Both the position numbers and the translations under genes were made by a program. Shown here piece after piece: positions 1-7,876 of a stretch of 64,000 nt of DNA. Numbering within the stretch: the first letter of the stretch is position 1; each line of letters starts with the position of its first letter. The notes beneath the pieces were generated by a model. That model ran no database searches. It was given only the letters and a program-made list of their open reading frames with translations, and was not told where the DNA came from. Source of the stretch: Bradyrhizobium jicamae (lineage in GTDB: Bacteria > Pseudomonadota > Alphaproteobacteria > Rhizobiales > Xanthobacteraceae). The stretch is taken from the NCBI RefSeq assembly GCF_018130215.1, contig NZ_JAFCKQ010000017.1, positions 1 through 64,000 of the forward strand. Reading direction: 5' to 3'.

Positions 1-1100
1 GTCACAGAGGTTTTGACTCTTTGAGTTCGGTCTAGTTTGGCGGCGGGTTTGGGGTAGGCACGGCCCATTTTGGCGCGAGCTTTTTCGGTTGTGAACATCC
101 ATTTGATGCGGGCGCGTTCGGCATTGCGCCGCTTCTGCCAGGCCGCGGTTTCGGCGACGAGCCGGGCGTAGCTATCGATGCGCCGGTCGAGGCATTGGCG
201 AGCCAGGACGCCAATCTCGATCTCGACCATGTTGAGCCAGCTGGCGTGCTTGGGGACGTAGTGGAACTCCAAACGGCGCAGAATGCGTCGTGCTTGGTCG
301 GCCGGGAAGGTCTGGTAGAGCGCGCCGGGTGAATGGGTCGACAGGTTGTCGAGCACCACGCGAATGCGTTGCGCTGCAGGATAATGAACGTCGGTGAGGT
401 CGCGCATGCAGGCAGCGAAGTCCTCCGCGGCCCGGCGCTCGGTGACCTTCACTCTACGCCAGGGGCGGTTCACATCGAGGAAGACAAACAGGTTGACGGT
501 GCCGTTGCGCCGGTACTCGCAGTCGTAGCGCTCGAGCTGCCCCGGCTTCGCCGGAATTGGCTGACGCACCTCGCCGATGAGCTGGATCGGGCTCTCGTCG
601 AAGCAGACCACCGGATGCTTCGGGTCGGGTGCCTCGGCATAGAGATCGAGCACGTCCTCCATGCGGGCGACGTAATCGCCGTCAACCTGGGGAATGCACC
701 ACATGTCTTTGCGCCACGGCTTCAGATCGTTCTCGGCCAGGCGGCGGCGCACCGTCTCGCGCGATAGGCTCCCGTGCGCGGTCAATTTGACCATTGCGCC
801 CGCCAACAGCTCCAGCGTCCAACGCGCGCGCCCCGCGGGCGGGCTCGAGCAGGCGGTCGCCACCAGCAGGGCTTCCTCCTTGCCAGTGAGCTTGCGCTCT
901 GCTCCGGGGCGCGGTTCTTCGCTCAGCGCTCGCTCCAGGTTGCCTTCGACAAACCGCCGCTTGGTCCGGTAGACGGTCGAACCGCCAACCCCGACGCTTG
1001 CAGCGATGTCCTCGTCGCTGACGCCGGCGTCGACAGCCAGCAAGATCTGGGCTCGCTTGAGCTTGCGCGCCGCCTGCTTGCCGCCGCTCATGAGGTGCAT
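1..1100 (-). CDS. IS630-family transposase, 3' end off the window edge, nonsense codon near its normal start
   Basis: The minus strand from about 1151 to the left edge is one continuous frame encoding an IS630-type DDE transposase. It has an N-terminal helix-turn-helix region (DEDIAASVGVGGSTVYRTK) and the DDE catalytic residues in the contexts VVCFDESP, RVVLDNLSTH and WLNMVEIEIG. The C-terminus (FTTEKARAKMGRAYPK) is reached near the edge, so only the stop codon lies outside. The family start, ATG at 1151 (MNVRYRVELS), is followed at 1121-1119 by TAA, where relatives as I remember them carry a Gln codon (CAA). The first usable ATG codons after the stop are at 1100 and 1091. The protein may therefore be shortened by about 17 residues, or the copy may be dead. 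The catalytic core itself shows no other break. Confidence 0.85.
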   Translation of the reverse strand, partial: MHLMSGGKQAARKLKRAQILLAVDAGVSDEDIAASVGVGGSTVYRTKRRFVEGNLERALSEEPRPGAERKLTGKEEALLVATACSSPPAGRARWTLELLAGAMVKLTAHGSLSRETVRRRLAENDLKPWRKDMWCIPQVDGDYVARMEDVLDLYAEAPDPKHPVVCFDESPIQLIGEVRQPIPAKPGQLERYDCEYRRNGTVNLFVFLDVNRPWRRVKVTERRAAEDFAACMRDLTDVHYPAAQRIRVVLDNLSTHSPGALYQTFPADQARRILRRLEFHYVPKHASWLNMVEIEIGVLARQCLDRRIDSYARLVAETAAWQKRRNAERARIKWMFTTEKARAKMGRAYPKPAAKLDRTQRVKTSV

Positions 1101-1150
1101 GAGTTCTGTGCGCTCGCTTTAGCTCAATTCGACCCGATAGCGTACATTCA

Positions 1151-1178
1151 TCCGTGCCTCCTCGTGTTGAGGCACGGA
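1151..1178. repeat. Perfect 10-bp inverted repeat upstream of the transposase
   Basis: TCCGTGCCTC at 1151-1160 is mirrored by GAGGCACGGA at 1169-1178 with an 8-nt loop. It overlaps the original transposase start codon, so it could form a hairpin in the transposase mRNA leader or be part of the element's control region. Function is inferred. Confidence 0.6.
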
Positions 1179-1194
1179 TCACCAGCTGAATCGG

Positions 1195-1452
1195 ATGGCC
1201 GGCGTGAGTCGCTCGGGAAAAACCTTCACCGCCAAGCAGGGCCAATATCTGGCCTATATCCATCTGTACACTCGGTTACACCGCCGTCCCCCGGGCGAGA
1301 CCGACATGCAGGAATACTTCCGCGTCAGCCCGCCATCGGTTCATCAGATGGTGCTGACGCTCGAACGGGCAGGATTCATCCAAAGGCAGCCGAGGACACC
1401 CCGCAGCATCGAACTGCTCGCTGATCCCAACCAACTGCCGGACCTACTCTGA
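1195..1452 (+). CDS. Small LexA-like winged-helix DNA-binding protein
   Basis: This 85-residue protein resembles the LexA DNA-binding domain. It has an N-terminal FTAKQGQYLAYIHLYTRLH helix, a PPGETDMQEYFRVSPPSVHQMVLTL helix-turn-helix, and a wing with AGFIQRQP. There is no LexA protease domain. As I recall, similar orphan LexA-like domains often sit beside IS630 copies in Bradyrhizobiaceae, so it may travel with the element or be a host regulator flanked by it. No strong ribosome binding site is visible before the ATG. The target is unknown. Confidence 0.6.
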   Translation: MAGVSRSGKTFTAKQGQYLAYIHLYTRLHRRPPGETDMQEYFRVSPPSVHQMVLTLERAGFIQRQPRTPRSIELLADPNQLPDLL

Positions 1453-1671
1453 TCCAGCGCTCAACCCGTCAAATTCACCGTGCAGAGGTACTAGTTGCTG
1501 ACTCGAAATTCCAGAGTCGGTGGAATTGTTGCCGCCGTCTTTTGCTACGACGGCCGCAATACCGTCCGCGGTCGACGGCGTTTGCCCGGTTCGTGAGGCG
1601 CGGCCTTCGGAACCGAGGTTGTCTGGCGTGAGCTTTCCGCTCCGAAAGCCCGAGCACGATGAGGCCTGGTC

Positions 1672-2100
1672 CTATCCGGCGTTGGCGAAGTCGCTGGCGC
1701 ATTTGGCCGGCGAGACGATGTCAAGGATTGCAGCCATAGCGTCATAGGCCGCCGCGGTGGTTCGTCGTGCGGTTTTGCGCAGCCAGTATTTGAGCTTGGC
1801 GAAGAATTGCTCGATCGGGTTCAAGCTAGGCCAGGATGTCGGTAGGTCGAAGAGCCTGGTCGCTGACCGCACGGATCGCGCGACGCATGGCATTGGCCTT
1901 GTACCAGTCGGGATTGTCCATAATAACGATGTCGCGGTTGGGCACGGGCGTGAGCAAAACCTTCTCGATGAGACAAGGAAGGCTTCGCTGTCGATCGGCG
2001 CTTCGATGAACTACGGAGCGGTGATGCGATGGTGGCGCAATACAGTCAGGTTATCGTCTGCCAGCGGCTGTGTGGGACATGCCGTATGCCGCCGCGTGAT
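1672..2100 (-). pseudogene. Degraded second IS630-type transposase remnant
   Basis: Several minus-strand reading frames together reconstruct the C-terminal half of a different IS630-type transposase. About 2080-1985 reads like ADDNLTVLRHHRITAP, then a stop, then FIEAPIDSEAF. About 1980-1842 gives EKVLLTPVPNRDIVIMDNPDWYKANAMRRAIR. About 1850-1672 gives the family-typical SLNPIEQFFAKLKYWLRK and ends SDFANAG followed by TAG. At least one in-frame stop and two frame changes separate the blocks, so no functional protein is made. It is a different IS630 subgroup from the copy at the left edge. The N-terminal half is not recognisable. The weak match at 2200-2150 (DGILWRNLPDQ) could be debris of another element. 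Confidence 0.7.
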
Positions 2101-2203
2101 CGACGTTGAGCGGAAATTCGGCCAGCCGGGCACGCAACAGCATAAATTTTTCTGGCACTTGATCGGGAAGGTTACGCCAGAGGATGCCATCGCGTCGCGC
2201 TGA

Positions 2204-2642
2204 CAAGGCCTGTCTGGACCTCAGAGGTGACGTGTTGGAGGTTTACCCGCCATATGGTTCAAGTCGGCGTCGAAGGGCCGCTACACGGTGTTTCGACGAA
2301 AATGGAAGACCACTCCCGACCTGCTGAAAACATTGGCCTTGCCGGCCCGCTTAAAGATTCGAAACTCTCTTTGCAAGGTTAACGAAGTCGGCAAAATACT
2401 ATCCGTCGGCTTCGATGGAGAGAAACCTCCTGCATCGAAAATTCGTGGAATACAGGAACTTCGCAAGCACTGCTTTCGGCGGAATCGCCTTATGCTGGCT
2501 GCGATGATGTGAGTGTGCCGCTGATTTGCCCGACGCGTCAAGGACGCGGGCGGTGCGCAACCCGAATCGGCATCAGGACTGTTTTGGCTGGCGGCGGTCG
2601 CCAATGGCCCACGCGCCGTACGCGCATCGCAAGGAGGCGTCG
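2204..2642. other. Intergenic stretch without a recognisable gene
   Basis: About 440 bases follow the transposase debris. Short open frames on both strands give no family I recognise and have no convincing ribosome binding sites. The part up to about 2520 looks somewhat less GC-rich than its surroundings, consistent with transferred or decayed DNA. Confidence 0.4.
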
Positions 2643-2828
2643 ATGTATTTCGTGGCTACCGTGCTGCTCGTCCTGTCGGGCCTGTTCTATGCCGCAGGTC
2701 ATAATCAGATCGGTTCGCTTGGCACCACCATGTGCCAGTATGGCGGCATGTTCTGCGACAGTCCGTTCCTGGTCCTGGTCGGTGCCGCGCTCGCCGCAGC
2801 CTGGGGCAAGTTCGTCAGTATCCGCTGA
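2643..2828 (+). CDS. Small membrane protein of unknown function
   Basis: A 61-residue protein starts at an ATG six nucleotides after a strong AAGGAGG ribosome binding site (2631-2637), which decides this start over an upstream in-frame one. It contains two hydrophobic helices, residues about 2-17 (YFVATVLLVLSGLFYA) and about 40-55 (FLVLVGAALAAAW). Between them is a short loop with two cysteines (MCQYGGMFCDSP) that could be disulfide-linked in the periplasm. I do not recognise a named family. Confidence 0.65.
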   Translation: MYFVATVLLVLSGLFYAAGHNQIGSLGTTMCQYGGMFCDSPFLVLVGAALAAAWGKFVSIR

Positions 2829-2895
2829 CGGCCATCCGCTCGAAATTCGCGATCATCCTTCGATGGGCACCATGGACGCCGAACGATGGCCTGAT

Positions 2896-3168
2896 CTAGT
2901 GCGGCGCGTCCGGGTTTACCGGTTGAACGGGCCTTGGGCCTGGCGGGGCCGGCTCGATCCGTGCCCTGGGTTCGGTCGAATTCACCGCTGCGCCCGCCGC
3001 GCGTGCAGCCTCTCCGGTCGTTGAGTAGTTGGCATTCGCGGCTGTCTGCACCCTTGGCTTGCTCCACGGTCCATGGTCGACGATCAGCATGCCCACCACG
3101 CCGAGGATCGCAACCACCGCTGCCACCACGAGCGGTAGGCCGCCGTGTCGCTTTCTCCCTTCGGTCAT
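2896..3168 (-). CDS. Single-pass membrane protein with proline-rich tail, unknown function
   Basis: The 90-residue product has a basic start (MTEGRKRHGG), one transmembrane helix (LPLVVAAVVAILGVVGMLIV), then an Ala-rich segment and a Pro-rich tail (EPAPPGPRPVQPVNPDAP) probably in the periplasm. In-frame ATGs exist upstream at 3192 and 3228. I chose 3168 because the basic residues just before the helix form a natural N-terminus and homologues as I remember them begin there. The ribosome binding sites do not settle it. No enzymatic motif is visible. Confidence 0.55.
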   Translation of the reverse strand: MTEGRKRHGGLPLVVAAVVAILGVVGMLIVDHGPWSKPRVQTAANANYSTTGEAARAAGAAVNSTEPRARIEPAPPGPRPVQPVNPDAPH

Positions 3169-3349
3169 ACGAACCTGCAATGTTGTTGTCATTGCAGATA
3201 CAAGCTCCGGCATACCCTGAAGTTTCATCGAAATCGCGGCCTCATGCGTGGAACCAAACCGCGACCGCCGCATTTCCGAACTGTTGCCGATATCTCGCCG
3301 CGCATGCCAAAGCACGCGCAGATGGCCTGGTTGAAACCCGGTACGTGGA

Positions 3350-3610
3350 ATGAGTTTCGAAACGCCCGAATCTCCGCTGCAGCCCAGTCTCGGCGAGCGT
3401 GCAATCGACACGGCGACCGACGTGTCGCGCACGATCACCGATGTATCGGAGAGCCTTCGGGCTGCCGTCGATCGACTGAGCGGGGCGATCGCGGCCTCAC
3501 GGCGGCCGGGCGGGACGTTGGCGACCGTCAGCGCCGTCACGCGCGAAGCACCGCTTGCCAGCCTCTTCGTCGCCTTCCTGCTCGGAGTTGCCCTTGCGCG
3601 TCGACGCTGA
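3350..3610 (+). CDS. Small protein with C-terminal membrane helix (ElaB/DUF883-like layout)
   Basis: This 86-residue protein begins with a polar, probably helical region (ERAIDTATDVSRTITDVSESLRAAVDRLSG). It ends in a short membrane helix followed by arginines (LASLFVAFLLGVALARRR). The layout resembles ElaB/YqjD-type proteins, which anchor in the inner membrane through the C-terminus and bind ribosomes in enterobacteria, but the sequence similarity is too weak to assign. The ribosome binding site is weak. Confidence 0.55.
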   Translation: MSFETPESPLQPSLGERAIDTATDVSRTITDVSESLRAAVDRLSGAIAASRRPGGTLATVSAVTREAPLASLFVAFLLGVALARRR

Positions 3611-3647
3611 CAGTGGACGTTGACGGTGTCGGTTCAGAAGGCCCGCT

Positions 3648-4001
3648 CTAGAACTTCCCCTTTGTCGCGTCCTTGGTCGCCGACATTACGCTTCCCGTGA
3701 TCTGCCGCATATGTTCACCGGCATTGGTGAACTGGCTGCGCAGGAATTCCGACTGGATCCGCATCGCTTCCTGAAGGTCGGTCGCATGCACCAGTTTGCG
3801 CGCATGCTCGAACGCCGCCTTCATGTTCTGCTCGGTGAAGGACAGCGCCTGTTTCGAGATCTCCGTCCCCGTGCCGGGCATCGCCGTCATCGACTTGCTG
3901 GCGGCATCGAAGAACATGCCAAATGCCTTCTCGGCCTGGTCGATGGTTTTTTCCGCGAGGTCGCGGAGTTCGGCGGGAACTTCAAGCTTCGGCTCAATCA
4001 T
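3648..4001 (-). CDS. Phasin family protein
   Basis: A 117-residue all-helical protein of the phasin_2 type: IEPKLEVPAELRDLAEKTIDQAEKAF at the start, then FTEQNMKAAFEHARKLVHATDLQEAMRIQSEF, then QFTNAGEHMRQITGSV. Phasins coat polyhydroxybutyrate granules and are normal in this group. The start at 4001 is supported by an AGGGGG ribosome binding site just upstream. An upstream in-frame extension lacks phasin character. No PHB synthesis genes are nearby, so it is a stand-alone copy. Confidence 0.85.
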   Translation of the reverse strand: MIEPKLEVPAELRDLAEKTIDQAEKAFGMFFDAASKSMTAMPGTGTEISKQALSFTEQNMKAAFEHARKLVHATDLQEAMRIQSEFLRSQFTNAGEHMRQITGSVMSATKDATKGKF

Positions 4002-4236
4002 GATCGGCCCCCTGAAATATGCGTCCTGCGACGTTAGCATAGATTGCGGTGGCGTCAGCGCCGGATCAACCAACCGCCAAGGTCGCCGCTTGTTCCATCT
4101 CGACAGGAAAATATACCTACGAAAGACGTTCCAGACCGTATTACCGCCAGGATTCCAATCATGTCCGCATTGTGGCAAAGTGATTCGGGCTTCAGTTTGG
4201 TGGCGTTTGCGTCTCTCTTGGGGACATGGGGATACA

Positions 4237-4422
4237 ATGCTGCAAACATTCCGTCCGACGCCGACCTGCACGCGGTTCGCAACCAGCATAGAAATGCCGT
4301 GCATGAAGTGCGGCGCGCAGATGCGTCTTGCGGTGATCGAGCCGCGCGACCAGGTTTATGACGTGCTGACCTATCAATGCACGCCCTGCAATTCCGGCGA
4401 GAGCTTCCTGAAGGTGCGCTAG
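4237..4422 (+). CDS. Small zinc-ribbon-like protein
   Basis: The 61-residue frame ends with MPCMKCGAQMRL and, after about 20 residues, YQCTPCNSGESFLKV. The two CxxC pairs are spaced as in a zinc ribbon or rubredoxin-like knuckle. A shorter start at MPCMKC (codon 20, 4294) would give a 42-residue protein. The zinc-binding core is the same either way. Function is unknown, and similar tiny CxxC proteins are common in Bradyrhizobium genomes as I recall. Confidence 0.55.
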   Translation: MLQTFRPTPTCTRFATSIEMPCMKCGAQMRLAVIEPRDQVYDVLTYQCTPCNSGESFLKVR

Positions 4423-4431
4423 ATCGCCGGA

Positions 4432-4635
4432 TCAACCATTCAACACCGCGGCTCCGGCCGGCGTCAGCAGCGGCCCGTCGTCGTTCAGCTCGATCAGCCC
4501 GAGTCCCGTGAGCGCGCGGAGGTCCTCGTCGCTGACCGGCGACAATTTGAGCCGGCCGGCCTGGATATCTCGCAACGTCCATCGCAGGCCGATGGCTCGC
4601 TCGAGGGAAAATTCAGCGAATGGATTATCTGCCAT
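4432..4635 (-). CDS. Hypothetical 67-residue protein
   Basis: MADNPFAEFSLERAIGLRWTLRDIQAGRLKLSPVSDEDLRALTGLGLIELNDDGPLLTPAGA and three further residues. The composition looks like a soluble helical protein, and the second half (DEDLRALTGLGLIELNDDG...LTPAG) resembles a winged-helix fragment. A GAGG ribosome binding site lies seven bases before the ATG. It is convergent with the small CxxC gene, leaving only nine bases between stop codons. No specific function can be assigned. Confidence 0.55.
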   Translation of the reverse strand: MADNPFAEFSLERAIGLRWTLRDIQAGRLKLSPVSDEDLRALTGLGLIELNDDGPLLTPAGAAVLNG

Positions 4636-4780
4636 TCGCCTCGATTAGTGCGGCATTTCGCTCAGACTTTGACGTTGCCGCGGCGTCTTCATGGACATCG
4701 CAGAATCGAGCCGCAGGCGCAATCGACGCCTTTGGGGGCCGTGATCGCGCTTGCAAACTGAAGGTCCGGGGCGCTCTGCC

Positions 4781-5914
4781 TCAGTAGCGATAGGACTCGA
4801 TATCCAGAAGCGGGAATGCGCTGAACACATCAGGCAGATTGGTCGGCATCGCCTGATGCAGGTAAGACCTGTCCAGGTCGGCAAAGCAGGTCGCGCCGAG
4901 CAGCCCGAGACAGCGGATGATCTCATCCTCCAGCAGTTCGAGCATCCGCACGATGCCCGCTTCGCCGGCCGCGGCGAGCGCCCAGCACTGCAGGCGGCCG
5001 ATGCCGACGAGATCGGCACCCGAGATGATCGCCTTCACGATGTCGGTGCCGCGGCAGAACGAGCCGTCGACCATGATCTTGGCGCGACCCGCGACCGCTT
5101 CAACGATCTCCGGCAGCACGTGCATCGAACCGCGGCCGTGGTCGAGCTGACGTCCGCCGTGGTTCGACACGTAGATCCAGTCGACCCCGTGATCGAGAGC
5201 GATCTTCGCATCCTCCGCAGTTGCAATCCCCTTCAGGATGAGCGGAATCTTGAACTTGTCCTTGATCAATTTCACCGTCCGCCATTCCAGACCTTTCTGG
5301 AAATCGCCGCCGGTGGCACGAATGCGGCTTTCGCGCACATAGCGCTTGGCGATGTCGCGTTCTCGCCGGCTATAGTGGGCGGTATCGACAGTGAGGCAGA
5401 ATGCGGCGTACCCATTGGCAATGGTACGGCTGACGACGTCCTCGACGAAGGCATCGTCGCCGCGCACATAGAGCTGGTAGAAGCGCAGCGCGTCTGGCGC
5501 AGCCTTCGCGGTGTTTTCCAGACCCGGCTCCGACACCGAGCTCAGCATGTGCGCTGCGCCAAACGTTCCCGCACCGCGCGCGACAGCTCCGCCTGCATCG
5601 GGATCGAAAATCTCGAGCGCACCGACCGGAGCGATCACCACGGGAATCCGCAGCCTGCGCCCGAACACCTCGACTGACGGGTCGACCTGAGCGACGTTGC
5701 GCAGCACGCGCGGCCTGAAAGCGATCTCGTCCAGTGCCATCCTGTTGCGGCGCATCGTGGTCTCCGTTTCCGAAGCGCCGATGATGTAGTCCCAGGCGTT
5801 CTGGTTGAGCTTGGAGCGGGCCTTCCGCACGAACTCGTGCAGGTTCTGGTATTCCTCGCCGCTTGCGCCGAGTTCGACGTTGCGCTCTGCCCGGCTGGGG
5901 GTCCCGTCATTCAT
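4781..5914 (-). CDS. FMN-dependent alpha-hydroxy-acid dehydrogenase/oxidase
   Basis: A 377-residue TIM-barrel flavoprotein of the lactate/glycolate/mandelate oxidase family. It oxidises an L-2-hydroxy acid to the 2-oxo acid with FMN. Visible family elements are RPRVLRNVAQVDPSVEVFGRRLRIPVVIAPVG at the N-terminus, the barrel segment FYQLYVRGDD, the catalytic His/Arg motif SNHGGRQLDHG, and the FMN phosphate region MVDGSFCRGTDIVKAI...GADLVGIGR. The start at 5914 has a GGGAGAG ribosome binding site; the upstream extension is not family-like. It stands alone, so the substrate cannot be deduced. Lactate- or mandelate-type acids are likely choices. Confidence 0.85.
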   Translation of the reverse strand: MNDGTPSRAERNVELGASGEEYQNLHEFVRKARSKLNQNAWDYIIGASETETTMRRNRMALDEIAFRPRVLRNVAQVDPSVEVFGRRLRIPVVIAPVGALEIFDPDAGGAVARGAGTFGAAHMLSSVSEPGLENTAKAAPDALRFYQLYVRGDDAFVEDVVSRTIANGYAAFCLTVDTAHYSRRERDIAKRYVRESRIRATGGDFQKGLEWRTVKLIKDKFKIPLILKGIATAEDAKIALDHGVDWIYVSNHGGRQLDHGRGSMHVLPEIVEAVAGRAKIMVDGSFCRGTDIVKAIISGADLVGIGRLQCWALAAAGEAGIVRMLELLEDEIIRCLGLLGATCFADLDRSYLHQAMPTNLPDVFSAFPLLDIESYRY

Positions 5915-6079
5915 GGTGTTTCTCTCCCGATTTCGCCGGCACATTAGCCGCAGACAAACCGGAAAAGCTACCGCGTTGAGCAGATGAATGCGCCCGCGAA
6001 GGTCAGCCATTCGCCCACGAGATGGATGATTTCGATGCGGCCATGCCGGCGTCCGAAACCCGCCGCGCGCCAGCGCGAG

Positions 6080-7099
6080 CTACCTGCCGGAGAAGCGGTT
6101 TCGGTACTCGGTCGGAGACACGCCGAGGTGCCGCAGGAAAGCCCGCCGCATCCGCTCGTCATCGCCAAACCCGGCCCGCTTTGCGACCTCGACCACACCG
6201 CCGATCTGGCGGCTTTCCAGCAGCAAGCGCGCGGTCTCGACACGCAACGCCTCGACACCGCTCGCCGGAGTCATGCCGGTGCGGTTGACATAGGTGCGGG
6301 CAAACGTGCGCGGCGTCATCCCGGCCTTCTCCGCCAGCGTCTCGACCTTGAGATCGCTGGCGATGTTCTCGATGATCCACGCGTGAAGGGCACTGAAGCG
6401 TCCCTCGACATCGGACGCCTGCGCTGCAAGCACCGTCGAGAACTGGCTTTGACCGCCAGGCCGCTTCAGGAACACGACAAGCCTGCGTGCGACGTCGAGC
6501 GCCGTGGTGTGACCGAAATCCTCCTCGATCATGGCGAGCGCCAGGTCGATGCCGGCACTGACGCCAGCCGACGACCACACCCGTCCATCCTTGACGAAGA
6601 TCGCGTTGGGCTCGACGCGGATCTTGGGGAAGCTGTCCTGCAGCCGCGGACAATAGCGCCAGTGGGTCGCTGCACGCTTGCCGTCCAGGATGCCGGTCCA
6701 GGCCAGCGCAAACGCGCCGAGGCAGACCGATGCGACACGGCGTGCCTTCGGCAGCGCCTCCGTCATCCAATTCATCAGCCTGTCGTCGTTGCGGATCTTC
6801 CAGATGCCGGGCCCTCCCGGGACCACCAGCGTGTCGACCTCGCCAGGGGCAACGCTACCGATCGAGGCGGTGTCGATCATCATGCCGACATCGGTCGGCA
6901 CCAGCCCACCGTTGGTCGACAGATAGGACAACGAATAACCCGGCCCCGGCAGCTCGATCGCCTGCAGCTCGGCAAAGACCTGGGCCGGCCCCGAGATATC
7001 AAGCAAGGTAACCCCCGGAAAGGCAACGATCGCGATCCGTCGCATCGGCGACCTGTCCTGCGGCTCGGGCCGGGCCGGGTTGGCAGTTTTTGAGGGCAT
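6080..7099 (-). CDS. GlxA-type transcriptional regulator (DJ-1/PfpI domain plus AraC helix-turn-helix)
   Basis: Residues about 20-200 form a class I glutamine-amidotransferase-like DJ-1/PfpI domain, with the nucleophile-elbow Cys at 126 (VASVCLGAFALA) and LVVPGGPGIW. Residues about 235-335 form an AraC-type DNA-binding domain (LAEKAGMTPRTFARTYVNRTGMTP; VAKRAGFGDDERMRRAFLRHLGVSP). The 339-residue size is usual for the family. The start at 7099 has AAAGGA upstream; the open frame continues much further but with non-coding character. It is divergent from the four-gene operon beginning at 7163 with about 60 bases between, so it is the likely regulator of that operon. Confidence 0.88.
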   Translation of the reverse strand: MPSKTANPARPEPQDRSPMRRIAIVAFPGVTLLDISGPAQVFAELQAIELPGPGYSLSYLSTNGGLVPTDVGMMIDTASIGSVAPGEVDTLVVPGGPGIWKIRNDDRLMNWMTEALPKARRVASVCLGAFALAWTGILDGKRAATHWRYCPRLQDSFPKIRVEPNAIFVKDGRVWSSAGVSAGIDLALAMIEEDFGHTTALDVARRLVVFLKRPGGQSQFSTVLAAQASDVEGRFSALHAWIIENIASDLKVETLAEKAGMTPRTFARTYVNRTGMTPASGVEALRVETARLLLESRQIGGVVEVAKRAGFGDDERMRRAFLRHLGVSPTEYRNRFSGR

Positions 7100-7162
7100 A
7101 TTGTCCTTTAAGCCATTCGAGGCACCCCTGTATAGCTCGCGGTGGAAGGCGGGAGTTCTGCC

Positions 7163-7876
7163 ATGTCGCGACATCTGGGCAGCGGATATCAGGCGATCAG
7201 ATCGCCGTGGGCCGACTACGCCATCTACAGCTTTCCGGACGCCTCCCGGATCCGGTCCGCCGACCGCCAGCCCCTGATGGACGCCATGAACGGCATCATC
7301 GCCGTCAACTGGCAGGCGATCGAGCCGCACTGGACTGCCGCCTCCTCGCCGTTCGACGGCAAATACAGCCTGGTCCTGGCCTATGACAGCTCGGGCCTCG
7401 TGGCCTTTTCGGTCTATCGCGTGCTGCAGATGTCGGCCGGACCGGCGATCTATCGCAGCGGCACCGAGGTGCTGCCGGCCCATCAGGGTCGCGGCCTTTA
7501 CGGCTTCTTTACCAATGAGGTCCTGAAATGCTCCGGCGCCGCGGAAAGACCCGCAGGCGGTGTGCTTTACGGCTGGCGGACCCGCAATCCGATCGTCTGG
7601 GCCGCCAACGCCAAGATCTGTGAAAAGGTCACGCCGTCGTTGCTCGACGATGCGCAGGACCCTGGATTGCAGGCTGCGTGTGTCGAGATGTGCGCATCGC
7701 TCTATCCTGGAAAGCTGCTCGAGGTGCCCGACATGATCATGCGCGGCGCCTACGGCCACATTAGGCACCATCCGCAGGCCTATCACGGCACCGCGTCGCT
7801 CGTCGACGCGGCGATGTCGCGCAAGATTCCGAATTCCGCAGATGCCCTTTTCTCCGTCGGCTACGCGAGGGTGTGA
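7163..7876 (+). CDS. GNAT-like N-acetyltransferase domain protein
   Basis: A 237-residue protein whose central part matches the GNAT fold: a beta strand (KYSLVLAYDSSGLVAFSVYRV), then YRSGTEVLPAHQGRGLYGFFTNEVLK. Here QGRGLYG is the acetyl-CoA pyrophosphate loop (Q/R-x-x-G-x-G/A). The acceptor is unknown. ATG at 7163 with a GGAG site about eight bases upstream is preferred over a GTG at 7142. Its stop (TGA at 7874-7876) overlaps the ATG of the MFS gene, so the two are translationally coupled. It is first in a four-gene operon that also includes a YqcI/YcgG-type protein and a cupin. Confidence 0.65.
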   Translation: MSRHLGSGYQAIRSPWADYAIYSFPDASRIRSADRQPLMDAMNGIIAVNWQAIEPHWTAASSPFDGKYSLVLAYDSSGLVAFSVYRVLQMSAGPAIYRSGTEVLPAHQGRGLYGFFTNEVLKCSGAAERPAGGVLYGWRTRNPIVWAANAKICEKVTPSLLDDAQDPGLQAACVEMCASLYPGKLLEVPDMIMRGAYGHIRHHPQAYHGTASLVDAAMSRKIPNSADALFSVGYARV

